64,000 nt of DNA from JADJLQ01 sp031417835. GTDB lineage: Bacteria > Bacteroidota > Bacteroidia > Chitinophagales > Saprospiraceae. Location of the stretch: assembly GCA_031417835.1 (NCBI GenBank), contig JANOWJ010000205.1:52172-116171 (forward strand), in the 5' to 3' direction. A program made the translations under genes and the position numbers. The notes below the pieces were generated by a model. It did no database searches. It was given only the letters and a program-made list of their open reading frames with translations, and had not been told where the DNA came from. Of the stretch, positions 10,096 to 18,159 are shown one piece after another; the stretch's first letter is position 1; every line of letters starts with the position of its first letter.

Positions 10096-10155
10096 TGTGT
10101 TTTATTTTAGTAAACAAAGTGGGATTGTTGGTAAATTTTTGTATTAATTCAATTA

Positions 10156-10719
10156 TTATTTAATTTCAGTAAATATTAATCCAGTCAGATTATTATCATG
10201 ATAGATATGATAAAACTCATCAGTCCTATCCTTTGCATCAGCAAAGCAAAAAATATCCGTTTTTGAAGTCTCCGGTATTTTGAAAATAGTAGATTCATTG
10301 ATCACTCTTTCTTTGTGAAAAGCATAACTTAAAATTCTGCCCTTAGTACCATCTGAGTAATAATCCCAGACTGTGTTTTCGTAATCTAAACCATTCATAC
10401 ATTCCAAAATATTTAAAATGTACAGATTTTCCCCCCTTTCTATGCGTATGGGAAGGATCTCTCCACTCATTTCAAAAACCATCGCGCATAGTTCTAATGT
10501 TTTTTCATCGAACACTAGACAGGCTCCAGAAGTTCCATAAAAATTCTTTGGTTTGGTTTTTGGGTTGTGCACATAAAATAGAATATCTTCCCAATTGTTT
10601 TTTTTGGGTTCACAATCAAACCTGGATCGTTCAAGTGTTATTTTAGAATGATCAACAGGTTGAATTAATTGAATGTTGTTACTATCCCTTTGTATTTTAA
10701 ATATTTTCATGATATTCAA
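10156..10719 (-). CDS. Candidate immunity protein (Imm11/DUF1629-like)
   Basis: A 187-residue protein without signal peptide or membrane segment, so probably cytoplasmic. The C-terminal part, IFKIPE through DEFYHIYHDNNLTGLIFTEI, resembles the end of Imm11 (DUF1629) proteins, where a 'F-l-p ... sd-fk---e-n-LtGl-F-ei' pattern is usual. Its ATG overlaps the stop codon of the AHH toxin gene by four bases (ATGA), the arrangement expected of a toxin with its cognate immunity gene. Assigning it as the antidote of the AHH nuclease is inference from position; the family match is from memory of the pattern. Confidence 0.6.
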   Translation of the reverse strand: MNIMKIFKIQRDSNNIQLIQPVDHSKITLERSRFDCEPKKNNWEDILFYVHNPKTKPKNFYGTSGACLVFDEKTLELCAMVFEMSGEILPIRIERGENLYILNILECMNGLDYENTVWDYYSDGTKGRILSYAFHKERVINESTIFKIPETSKTDIFCFADAKDRTDEFYHIYHDNNLTGLIFTEIK

Positions 10720-11468
10720 TATGGAAATGTTCCGTTTAATAATTCATCAGCAATTTTTTGTAGTTCTGTTCTTACCTTTCCTGGCTGAGCTGCATCAAGT
10801 CTTTGAAAAACCGTCTCATAATAAATATTTGTATGAACATTCGCATGAGGTACTGCGTTATCTATTGCATATTTCGAAGTTGAGGGAAGAAAAACACCAT
10901 TTACTGCTTCATTTATATCTATACCCTCTCTTTGTAGAATCAATCTTGTGTTAACTGCATTTATATTATTAGCCCCTCCAGCTGTTATATGATGTGCATG
11001 GTAATTAGATTGTTTTAATTTACCGATTACTTTTAGTTTATCACTCAGTACGGTGCTTGAAGCTGTTTTGCCCAATTTTTGGAGAGCCAGCTTCCAAATA
11101 TCACCGGCATTATCTATGTAGTCTAGTAATAATTTCCTTTTTACCTTATCATCCGCGGCCGCCTCAATCAACTGCCTTGCCTTGGCGACTTCCTCAGGAC
11201 TCTGGAATTCCAGATATTTATCTAATTTTCTCAGGAGGTCTACATCTACTCTTAACAGAGCACTGGCTTGAAGTGTCTCATAAGCTTTAGGATTACCAGG
11301 TAACGGGAGTAAATAATTTAGAAATTCATCCGATTGGGAGTGAATATCTTTAAGGATGGGTTGTCCGTTAGTTAGTATATTTTCAATCTTCTGAGTATCG
11401 GTATTTTTTGAAAACAGATCTCCCTGAAGACTTATAAAGTAGAATAATATGAATAGCCCTGTTTTCAT
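10716..11468 (-). CDS. Secreted polymorphic toxin with AHH nuclease domain
   Basis: A 250-residue toxin. Residues 1-19 are a signal peptide. Residues of about 39-108 are a helical pre-toxin segment nearly identical to one in the neighbouring EndoU-like toxin. Residues of about 155-250 are an AHH domain of the HNH/EndoVII superfamily: AHH at 158-160, INEAVNGVFLP at 185-195, then PHANVH with His208 and His212. AHH toxins are predicted metal-dependent DNases/RNases that form tips of polymorphic toxins. It is much shorter than a full polymorphic toxin and carries its own signal, so it looks like a mobile toxin cassette. The downstream Imm11-like gene overlaps it by four bases. Confidence 0.75.
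   Translation of the reverse strand: MKTGLFILFYFISLQGDLFSKNTDTQKIENILTNGQPILKDIHSQSDEFLNYLLPLPGNPKAYETLQASALLRVDVDLLRKLDKYLEFQSPEEVAKARQLIEAAADDKVKRKLLLDYIDNAGDIWKLALQKLGKTASSTVLSDKLKVIGKLKQSNYHAHHITAGGANNINAVNTRLILQREGIDINEAVNGVFLPSTSKYAIDNAVPHANVHTNIYYETVFQRLDAAQPGKVRTELQKIADELLNGTFPY
11145..11355 (-). repeat. Direct repeat copy A (pre-toxin segment, AHH toxin)
   Basis: This stretch is repeated at 12404-12614 with a constant offset of 1259 bases and no indel. Over the best 180 bases I count about 20 mismatches by hand, roughly 89% identity. It encodes the shared helical segment from KDIHSQSDEFLNYLL to RQLIEAA. Such conserved pre-toxin DNA permits exchange of toxin tips by recombination. 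Confidence 0.8.
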
Positions 11469-11476
11469 TAAGACAT

Positions 11477-11878
11477 TTACTTTATTTCAGTGTTTCCACT
11501 CTTTTGTTTATTTTCTCTCCATTTCACCAACTCATCTCTCCATTCTTTCATAAATTTGAATATATCTTCAGATGGTACTTCTATTTTCCCTTCCCAGTAT
11601 CCATAGTTGATTACAGACTTGTCTTTGTAAAAATCAATGATCGTTGCATCAAACCCAAATTCGAATGAATCATAGGGTCCATAGGCAGAGCTTCTATACG
11701 GATCCCAATAAAGCTCTCCATTTCTGATTTTCTCAAGATTGGGGAATACTTCATCGATGATATATTCTGCATCACACGCATTTAATTCATGTAAATGCCA
11801 GAAATCATTGTCGTCATCGAATGCTAAGTATGGCTTATTATTTTGAGTATGATTGAATAGAATTTTATATTTAACCAT
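11477..11878 (-). CDS. Candidate immunity protein for the EndoU-like toxin
   Basis: An acidic, cytoplasmic-looking protein of 133 residues, rich in aromatic residues (YWDPYRSSAYGPYDSFEFGF). I do not recognise the family. It begins 12 bases after the stop of the EndoU-like toxin and ends eight bases before the AHH toxin begins, exactly where a cognate immunity gene sits in these loci. Small size, acidic character and position support an immunity role, which remains inference. Confidence 0.55.
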   Translation of the reverse strand: MVKYKILFNHTQNNKPYLAFDDDNDFWHLHELNACDAEYIIDEVFPNLEKIRNGELYWDPYRSSAYGPYDSFEFGFDATIIDFYKDKSVINYGYWEGKIEVPSEDIFKFMKEWRDELVKWRENKQKSGNTEIK

Positions 11879-11890
11879 AATTTTATTTAT

Positions 11891-13012
11891 TTAATCAATT
11901 GATGGAAAGAATGAGCCTATGTAACCGTCAGTTTCTCTGAAGTAAAATCTAATTTTTATTTTAAAGTCCATTGAATACCCAAAATAGCCATCTCTGGAAT
12001 CTGACCCATTGAAAAACCCACGATTGTTCATTACAGCATGTTCCACTTCTTCTATGATCCTAGCTTCACCCCAGTTATCAGGAAAGAAGGTAGATTTTCC
12101 ACCAAAGCCACTTTTTAAGATCTCCATACCGTCCGGACCTTTTGCATAGACTTTAGCTTCATATATTTCATTTGTTATTTTTGGAACGGGACGGATAAGC
12201 TCTATCCTTGCATTGGCACCTAATTCATCTAGAGCGCTTTTTGAATGACATCCAGAAAATCTCCATCCTGTACCCTTCGGTTCGAATATTATTTTTCTAA
12301 TATGATCTATCCTATCTCTTATTGCTTGTCTAAAATCAGTAGTTATAATTCTGAATACTCTACCTCCATTTGATTGAATAGCTTCAAGTACCTTTCTTCT
12401 AGTCTTATCGTCAGGTGCTGCCTCAATCAACTGCCTTACCTTAGCAACTTCCTCAGGACTTTTGAATTCCAGATATTTATCTAATTTTCTTAGAAGGTCT
12501 ACATCTACTCTGAGCAAAGCACTGTTTTGCAGTACCTCATATGCCTTAGGATTACCAGGTAACGAGAGTAAATAATTTAAAAATTCATCCGATTGGGAAT
12601 GAATATCTTTCAGCAATACCTTGAAGTAAGTACCGGCTTGCCGCCATCTTACGATGCGAGCAGGGCCGATTTTATAGAACTTAGCTATTAATATTTGTAC
12701 TTTTCGAAAAGTAACGGATTTACCGGCGCCTATGGGTACAAAATTGATACCAACAAACGTAATATCTTTACCTAGTTGATAACCCCCTACCACATTTTCA
12801 CAAGGATCACTGCTGGTCATTTTGTTGTAGGTATCTAGTCGTGTCTTGACGGCATTGTCTGCTAGATCTAGGCCTGTTGCTATAAATACCCCAAGTTGAA
12901 TAATATCTTTATTTAACTCAGCAAAAGTTTTGGGAAGTATTTCTGAAGTTTTACCTAAACCAAAAATGTTACCTTTGATTAGTATTGCAAATATTATGAT
13001 TGCTTTTTTCAT
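11891..13012 (-). CDS. Secreted polymorphic toxin with EndoU-like RNase tip
   Basis: A protein of 373 residues. A signal peptide (residues 1-18) is followed by an unrecognised helical region, the shared pre-toxin segment at about 133-205, and a C-terminal domain at about 240-373. The tip shows RFSGCHSKSAL (His256), GGKSTFFPDNWGEARIIEEVEHA (Lys306, His325) and a final GYIGSFFPSI. This matches the order of motifs in bacterial EndoU nucleases (as in CdiA toxins): a conserved His, the K-T-FP-W segment, a helix, and a terminal strand ending in yP. Bacterial EndoU enzymes cleave RNA, including tRNA. The usual second catalytic His is not obvious, so this may be a divergent subgroup. Confidence 0.65.
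   Translation of the reverse strand: MKKAIIIFAILIKGNIFGLGKTSEILPKTFAELNKDIIQLGVFIATGLDLADNAVKTRLDTYNKMTSSDPCENVVGGYQLGKDITFVGINFVPIGAGKSVTFRKVQILIAKFYKIGPARIVRWRQAGTYFKVLLKDIHSQSDEFLNYLLSLPGNPKAYEVLQNSALLRVDVDLLRKLDKYLEFKSPEEVAKVRQLIEAAPDDKTRRKVLEAIQSNGGRVFRIITTDFRQAIRDRIDHIRKIIFEPKGTGWRFSGCHSKSALDELGANARIELIRPVPKITNEIYEAKVYAKGPDGMEILKSGFGGKSTFFPDNWGEARIIEEVEHAVMNNRGFFNGSDSRDGYFGYSMDFKIKIRFYFRETDGYIGSFFPSID
12404..12614 (-). repeat. Direct repeat copy B (pre-toxin segment, EndoU-like toxin)
   Basis: Partner of the copy at 11145-11355, same orientation and frame. Identity stops abruptly on the C-terminal side of the shared segment, where the two genes diverge into different nuclease domains, as expected when tips have been exchanged. 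Confidence 0.8.
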
Positions 13013-13046
13013 ATTTTCAATTCAGTAGATTCTAGAAATTGGCTTT

Positions 13047-13463
13047 CTATCTGGGACTAAAGCCTATTATAAATTCGCTAAGCTTACCACGAAATTTATT
13101 TTTTTCTAATCGCCATATCCAATCACGTGGACTAATTCTGACCCATGTTGATCCAGGGCTTCCATAATTTGTAATTATTGGAGTCCCATAACTTGGGTCT
13201 TTTTTCAACTTTGAAAGTTCCCAATTTCCACCATTATGATGAATAAATGCTGACCCCGAATAGGTGCAAAATAAATTTTTATATTCAGTTAGTTCTTCAG
13301 TTTTTCCTATAGGATTATTGAAAATATTTTCGAAATAGTTACGAATTGAATCTATCTCAGTAGCGTCAAATACTAATTCATTTACATTTAAAATATTACA
13401 TATGGAGTGTAGTTGATTAGAAATATTACCAATAAATTGATTATATTTTACTTTATTATTCAT
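13047..13463 (-). CDS. Candidate immunity protein for the REase-like toxin fragment
   Basis: A 138-residue protein, no signal peptide, family not recognised. Its C-terminal half (GNWELSKLKKDPSYGTPIITNYGSPG and WVRISPRDWIWRLEK are contained in it) suggests a compact alpha/beta fold. Its ATG shares one base with the TAA stop of the preceding nuclease fragment (TAATG), so the two are translationally coupled. That coupling is the main reason to call it an immunity gene. Confidence 0.5.
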   Translation of the reverse strand: MNNKVKYNQFIGNISNQLHSICNILNVNELVFDATEIDSIRNYFENIFNNPIGKTEELTEYKNLFCTYSGSAFIHHNGGNWELSKLKKDPSYGTPIITNYGSPGSTWVRISPRDWIWRLEKNKFRGKLSEFIIGFSPR

Positions 13464-13783
13464 TATATTATGAATTTAAATAATTCCGTAGAAATACTTC
13501 TTGTCATCATTTCGTTTCTTGCAAATTCAATGACTTTATCATCAATTCCTCCTAATATGTGCCATTCAATTTTATCTATCCCTTGAATTTGAGCTTTTAG
13601 AATTAAAAGATCTCTAATAATTTGTTTTTTTATATCTGAGTTTAACGCTAAATAACCCGATTTAATTTCTCTCGCCACTCCATTTAATAAGTTGTCAATA
13701 AACCTAGGTCCATCTGAAGTTTGTATAACCTTTTTAGCACTATTCTTAATCTTACCTTCATGATCCTTCACGAAGCCACTCAA
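13463..13783 (-). CDS. Orphan toxin tip, PD-(D/E)XK nuclease-like
   Basis: A 106-residue reading frame with no signal peptide or delivery domain. It matches the C-terminal restriction-endonuclease-like tip of polymorphic toxins: RFIDNL (Asp30), GVAREIKSGY (Glu39-x-Lys41) and the KKQIIRDLLIL helix with Gln54, giving the D...ExK...Q pattern of the fold. The sequence around IDKIEWHILGG corresponds to the following core strand. Its ATG at 13783 lies 26 bases inside the 3' end of the epimerase gene, so the upstream part of the toxin has been lost and the fragment adjoins an unrelated operon. Whether it is expressed is unknown. Confidence 0.6.
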   Translation of the reverse strand: MSGFVKDHEGKIKNSAKKVIQTSDGPRFIDNLLNGVAREIKSGYLALNSDIKKQIIRDLLILKAQIQGIDKIEWHILGGIDDKVIEFARNEMMTRSISTELFKFII

Positions 13784-14960
13784 TCCGCTTCATCACCTCC
13801 AGACAAGCCCTTAAGTTATGATAGGGACACTTCCAAAACCCCATTTTGTATTCAGGCATTTTTGTATAATCAGCGTATGTACCCCAATACCATTCCCCCC
13901 GGTCCATGTCTAGTAAATGAGTCTTGATAAACTCCCAAAGTCGATATACGTGATCCAGATGTTGTGGATCTTTGGTCAGGTGATATACATGTAAGAATCC
14001 CACCATACCCTCGGCACTCACCCACCACTCCCGATGGCTATCGGTATGTTGAGCTTCAGGATTTGACTCATGGATGAGACTGCCATCGGATTGTAGCCCT
14101 TCGGCGGCAGCGACCGCGATATCCACCGCTTTAGTATTCCACTGTTTGATTAGCTCTGGATCATGTAATACTTCAGCACATTCTGGCAAAAGCCACGAAG
14201 CTTCAATATCATGACCATACGAGATCGTCGATGATGTGTTATTCCATCCTTTGTCAAAAAACAAACCCAGATGATGATTGGCTTGAATAATCCGGGTGTC
14301 AAAAACATACAATAATCGCAGGATAGATTCTTTTAAGCGAGGTTCTCGCCATACCTGATACAGATTGGCATATGCTTCGATGAGGTGGAGGTGCGTATTC
14401 ATCGTCTTGGGATCATTGCGATCTTTTTCACTTAATCGAAGATCCTCTAGCAGATACCAGTCTTTGCTATACGCTTCATAATAGCCTCCGAAGTCAGGGT
14501 CTTGGCTGTGATACTCGACAGCATGGTAGAGATCGATCGCAGGGTCCAAGGCCTTAGCGTCGCCTGTGATTTTATAATATTCTGATAGGCCGTAGATCGT
14601 AAAGGCTTGAGCATAGATCTGTTTACGATCTTTACTGACTTCGCCATTTGCTTTTAATGCCCAATATACACCTCCTTGGTCTCGATCATAAAAATGCGTT
14701 GTAATATATTCGAATGCTTTACGAGCTAGGTGTAAATCCTCCGGAATACCAAATGCGCGATAAGCGGCTGAAAATGACCATAATATCCTGGCGTGAAGCA
14801 CACAGCCTTTGTCGGCATTTCTGTTGGGGAGATTGTCATGGTCGATCTCACCATAAAATCCGCCTCGATCTACATCCGGAGCATGTGATCGCCACCACTG
14901 TAAGATGCGGTGAGCCTCCGCAGTGATTTCATCAAAGAGCTGTGGAAGCCGATCTGTCAT
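13758..14960 (-). CDS. Cellobiose 2-epimerase (AGE superfamily)
   Basis: A 400-residue cytoplasmic (alpha/alpha)6-barrel enzyme of the N-acylglucosamine 2-epimerase superfamily. Motifs include DRGGFYGEID near the start, CVLHARILWSF, HLHLIEAYANLY, SYGHDIEASWLL and WWVSAEGMVGF, which place the conserved His residues and the ring of aromatics used by cellobiose 2-epimerases. It should convert beta-1,4-mannobiose to mannosylglucose. It follows the GH130 gene by six bases and completes a mannan pathway with it and the GH26 gene, which favours cellobiose epimerase over sialic-acid-type AGE. The length is typical of the family. Confidence 0.85.
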   Translation of the reverse strand: MTDRLPQLFDEITAEAHRILQWWRSHAPDVDRGGFYGEIDHDNLPNRNADKGCVLHARILWSFSAAYRAFGIPEDLHLARKAFEYITTHFYDRDQGGVYWALKANGEVSKDRKQIYAQAFTIYGLSEYYKITGDAKALDPAIDLYHAVEYHSQDPDFGGYYEAYSKDWYLLEDLRLSEKDRNDPKTMNTHLHLIEAYANLYQVWREPRLKESILRLLYVFDTRIIQANHHLGLFFDKGWNNTSSTISYGHDIEASWLLPECAEVLHDPELIKQWNTKAVDIAVAAAEGLQSDGSLIHESNPEAQHTDSHREWWVSAEGMVGFLHVYHLTKDPQHLDHVYRLWEFIKTHLLDMDRGEWYWGTYADYTKMPEYKMGFWKCPYHNLRACLEVMKRIEWLREGS

Positions 14961-14966
14961 ATTCTT

Positions 14967-16142
14967 TTAAACGGATTGTAAAGCCAGATTTTTATCGATG
15001 ATCTTATTTAATACCTGTACCGACGCTGCTGACCTGAGGCCATCAGCCGGGGTATTCATCACATAATCCAGCAATCGATGGATAGTACTGGTAGCAACAT
15101 GCATCCGGGTATCCGACGACGCATAATAGATAAATATCCGGCCATCTTCATCGGCGATCCACCCATTGGAGAAAGTCACATTGCTCACATCCCCTACCCG
15201 TTCGTCTCCTTCCGGGGCTATAAAGTAGCCACCAGGTTTGTGAGTTACTTTACCGGGGTCTGTCAGATCGGTAAGAAAAAGATACAGCACATACCTCAGA
15301 CCGGCTGCTGTATTGCGTACGCCATGAGCTAAATGCAGCCACCCATGTGGAGTTTTGATCGGTGCAGGTCCCTGGCCATTTTTTACCTCATATACAGTAT
15401 GATATTTTTTTTCATCCAGGATATATTCTTTCGGTACAACAGCAGGTGCCATGGAGTCAGAGTAGCCATAGCCTATGCCTCCGCCCGTGCCTGCCTCTAT
15501 AAACCCATCTTGAGGTCGGGTATATATAAAATACTTGCCTTGCACAAACTCAGGATGCAGGACTACATTTCTTTGTTGTGCGGATGGCGACTTGAGATCA
15601 GGTAGTCGCTCCCACGTGATGAGATCTTTGGTACGAGCTATACCCGCTTGAGCTACAGCAGATGATTCATCCCCTTTTTTAGCATGAGGGTCTTTACGTT
15701 CAGTACAAAATATGCCATAAATCCACCCATCCTCATGTAGGATCAGGCGCATGTCATATACATTACCATCCGGGTCAGCAGTCTCCGGCATAGAGATCGG
15801 TCGATCCCAAAACCGGAATCCATCTATACCATTGGAACTCTCTGCAACTGCAAAAAATGATTTACGATCGGCTCCCTCCACCCGCACGACCAATACATAC
15901 TTGCCTTTCCATTTGATAGCTCCGGCATTGAATGTGGCATTGATTGGGAAACGTTTCATTAAGTGAGGATTGTCATCTGGATTGAGATCGTACTCCCAAT
16001 GCAAGGGTGCATGATCACTGGTCAGTATAGGATGATGATATCGTTCGAATATTCCATTTCCCGGTTGTAGGATACTATTTGCGCGGCTTAATACTTTTTC
16101 TTTCTCTTGTATCAATGCGGTTAACCTAGTTTTGAATTCCAT
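14967..16142 (-). CDS. 4-O-beta-D-mannosyl-D-glucose phosphorylase (GH130)
   Basis: A cytoplasmic GH130 enzyme of 391 residues. It should phosphorolyse mannosyl-beta-1,4-glucose to mannose 1-phosphate and glucose. The five-bladed propeller motifs include NATFNAGAIKWKGKYVLVVR, VEGADRKSFFAVAES and GNVYDMRL; Asp130 in the last is in the place of the catalytic acid known for the Bacteroides fragilis enzyme. The N-terminal stretch with FERYHHPILT is typical of the mannosylglucose phosphorylase subgroup. It lies between the mannanase and the epimerase, 33 and 6 bases away. Confidence 0.88.
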   Translation of the reverse strand: MEFKTRLTALIQEKEKVLSRANSILQPGNGIFERYHHPILTSDHAPLHWEYDLNPDDNPHLMKRFPINATFNAGAIKWKGKYVLVVRVEGADRKSFFAVAESSNGIDGFRFWDRPISMPETADPDGNVYDMRLILHEDGWIYGIFCTERKDPHAKKGDESSAVAQAGIARTKDLITWERLPDLKSPSAQQRNVVLHPEFVQGKYFIYTRPQDGFIEAGTGGGIGYGYSDSMAPAVVPKEYILDEKKYHTVYEVKNGQGPAPIKTPHGWLHLAHGVRNTAAGLRYVLYLFLTDLTDPGKVTHKPGGYFIAPEGDERVGDVSNVTFSNGWIADEDGRIFIYYASSDTRMHVATSTIHRLLDYVMNTPADGLRSAASVQVLNKIIDKNLALQSV

Positions 16143-16175
16143 ACTTCGCGTTTATTGCAGATCAGTTAAGTCTTA

Positions 16176-17321
16176 CTATTTGAGTTTGTACAAGTTTGTC
16201 ACATCCTTTTCGAATAATGTCCCGGGAAGATAATAAAAGGTTTTAAAATCCTCCACACTGGATTGGCCTTCATATGGGGCATAAAAGTGATCCGGCCGAC
16301 CATTGCGCCATACCAAGAAGTAACTCAACCCACTATCCTGAATAATAGGATAAACTATCCGGGTCCACCAATCGGTTTCCTTGACCTGTTCGAGACCAGT
16401 CTCCGTGATAGCATACAATTTATTTTTTTCTGTCCCGAGTTTTTTAAGCGTACTCACCATTCGTTTTGCATTGGCTATAAAATTAGAGTCCGACATGGGT
16501 GCATTGCGATGATAGCTGTCAAATCCCAATAGATCTACATATGCGTCACCTGGGTATCTCTCTAAATAATGCTCTTCGCTTTTAAAATTATCGGTTGAGT
16601 AGGCGATCAACAGATTATGTACTTTCCCTTTTTTGATCAGATGATTGATCGTCATCTGCCAGAAAGCTTTGTATTCCTCCGGAGTACAGTGATCTGCTCC
16701 CCACCAAAACCAAGAGCCGGTATGTTCGTGGTACGGCCTAAAAATGACAGGGATCAATTCCCCATCTGGGCCTTTAAGACTTTTGAAAAATTGGGCCAGG
16801 CCGGTTAGTGTTTTTTTAAAGGATTTTAGATTTTTTTTATCCTGCAATACCTTGCGTATCGTACCATCCATTCTATCCCACGTGGTTTTGCTGAGATCCA
16901 ATGGATTATTAGGGTGCCAGCTTAAGGTGTTCACACCACCATTGATATAGACCTGATAAATAGATTGTTTCATTTTATCAAAAGGCACTTCATCCAGATT
17001 TTGGCTACGACCTAGCTCCAGATGACCCAGATCATGACCTATTACCCCTGGGTGTTCACCGGTGATCGTTTTTATGTCTGACTTATTATCGCCTCCTACC
17101 CATCGGGTGCTGTCTTTATTCAGACCATAAGCCAATGCATCCTGATGGCCCAACATAGTACCGGATGCCCGCAACGTAAAGAGATTTTGGTACAGAGCCT
17201 GGGTCTCTTTTGTTGCCTTACGATCTATTTGTGCTAAAGCCATGGTAGGAACAAGCCCGCAAATTACCATACCCATACAGGTATAAAAAAGAATGGCAAT
17301 TGTATTTTTTAAAAGGCCCAT
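16176..17321 (-). CDS. Secreted endo-beta-1,4-mannanase (GH26)
   Basis: A 381-residue exported enzyme, first gene of the mannan operon. A hydrophobic signal ends near MALAQ (residue 31). The GH26 barrel follows, with the acid/base Glu199 in RPYHEHTGSWFWWG and the nucleophile Glu307 in AITETG; HPNNPLDL and GFDSYHR are further family blocks. It would release mannobiose from beta-mannan outside the cytoplasm, which the epimerase and phosphorylase then process. A near-consensus -7 box (CAAAATCTA on the + strand, one base longer than consensus) lies about 25-35 bases upstream. Confidence 0.88.
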   Translation of the reverse strand: MGLLKNTIAILFYTCMGMVICGLVPTMALAQIDRKATKETQALYQNLFTLRASGTMLGHQDALAYGLNKDSTRWVGGDNKSDIKTITGEHPGVIGHDLGHLELGRSQNLDEVPFDKMKQSIYQVYINGGVNTLSWHPNNPLDLSKTTWDRMDGTIRKVLQDKKNLKSFKKTLTGLAQFFKSLKGPDGELIPVIFRPYHEHTGSWFWWGADHCTPEEYKAFWQMTINHLIKKGKVHNLLIAYSTDNFKSEEHYLERYPGDAYVDLLGFDSYHRNAPMSDSNFIANAKRMVSTLKKLGTEKNKLYAITETGLEQVKETDWWTRIVYPIIQDSGLSYFLVWRNGRPDHFYAPYEGQSSVEDFKTFYYLPGTLFEKDVTNLYKLK

Positions 17322-17406
17322 TTAGATAAATAATACGTTATGTATAGATTTTGATCTATTTGCGAACCAATGTACGGTACTTGCACGAAAAAGAACCCAA
17401 TCACAG

Positions 17407-17414
17407 TACATTTG
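17407..17414 (+). promoter_or_regulatory. Candidate -7 box for the methyltransferase gene
   Basis: TACATTTG matches the TAnnTTTG consensus exactly and lies 50 bases before the ATG at 17464. The -33 region contains a TTG near 17380, slightly further away than ideal. Confidence 0.4.
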
Positions 17415-17463
17415 TGGGCTCAAGGATTATTATAATATAAGGATTGATAAAATTGTACCATTC

Positions 17464-18042
17464 ATGGAGGATTTGAACGCTGATTTTTGGAACAATTTAT
17501 ACGTGGAGCAAACTACAGCCTGGGATCTGGGCTCACCCTCACCACCATTAAAATCTTTTATAGATACCCTTACGGATAAAACAATCCACATACTCATACC
17601 GGGCGCAGGTCGCGCTTATGAAGCAAAGTACCTGATGGAGCAAGGTTTTCACTTCGTGACGATCATTGATATAGCTCCAACTCTAGTCGAAAGTTTAAAA
17701 GCTAAATTTGTTTCATCCCCATTACATATTGTGTTAGGTGATTTTTTTGATCATGTCGGTCAATATGATTTGATTCTGGAGCAGACCTTTTTTTGTGCTA
17801 TTCATCCAGACCTTCGCAAGGCGTATGTAAACAAAATGATGGAACTCTTGAAACCCGGCGGACGCCTGGTAGGAGTTTTATTCGATCGAAGGTTTGACGG
17901 TGAAGGTCCTCCATTTGGCGGTTTATCAGCAGAATATGAATCGTTGTTCAAAGATCATTTCCAATCCATGTCCATCGCACCGTGTTACAATTCATATGCG
18001 GCTAGAGCAGGGTTTGAAGTTTTTATCAAGATGCAGAAATAA
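17464..18042 (+). CDS. SAM-dependent methyltransferase, thiopurine methyltransferase family
   Basis: A soluble 192-residue methyltransferase. The start FWNNLYVEQTTAWDLGSPSP is the TPMT-type substrate/cofactor entry (W-x-LG-PSP). HILIPGAGRAYEA is the glycine-rich SAM loop, VTIIDIAP the acidic strand end, DLILEQTFFCAIHP motif IV, and MMELLKPGGRLVGVLFD the post-motif helix and strand. Bacterial members methylate thiols, halides or metalloid species; which one applies here cannot be read from sequence. It is a single gene with its own promoter candidate. Confidence 0.85.
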   Translation: MEDLNADFWNNLYVEQTTAWDLGSPSPPLKSFIDTLTDKTIHILIPGAGRAYEAKYLMEQGFHFVTIIDIAPTLVESLKAKFVSSPLHIVLGDFFDHVGQYDLILEQTFFCAIHPDLRKAYVNKMMELLKPGGRLVGVLFDRRFDGEGPPFGGLSAEYESLFKDHFQSMSIAPCYNSYAARAGFEVFIKMQK

Positions 18043-18159
18043 AGGTAGTTTGATGATCCTATTTCCTAAAAAAGTTTTATATTATTTAGTGTGAAATTGA
18101 AAACAGCGGAAGGCTAGAAATAATTCTTTAAAAATTAGACTTTTAGAACACTTCGCCCA

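Noticed and set aside
10673..10954. 93-codon + strand frame opposite the toxin/immunity junction
   Set aside because: It lies antisense to two well-supported genes, has low-complexity Leu/His-rich text and no family resemblance.
13463..13783. Possibility that this frame is the real C-terminus of the epimerase
   Set aside because: The epimerase ends with a normal family C-terminus at 13758, and the fragment matches nuclease toxin tips in a different frame.
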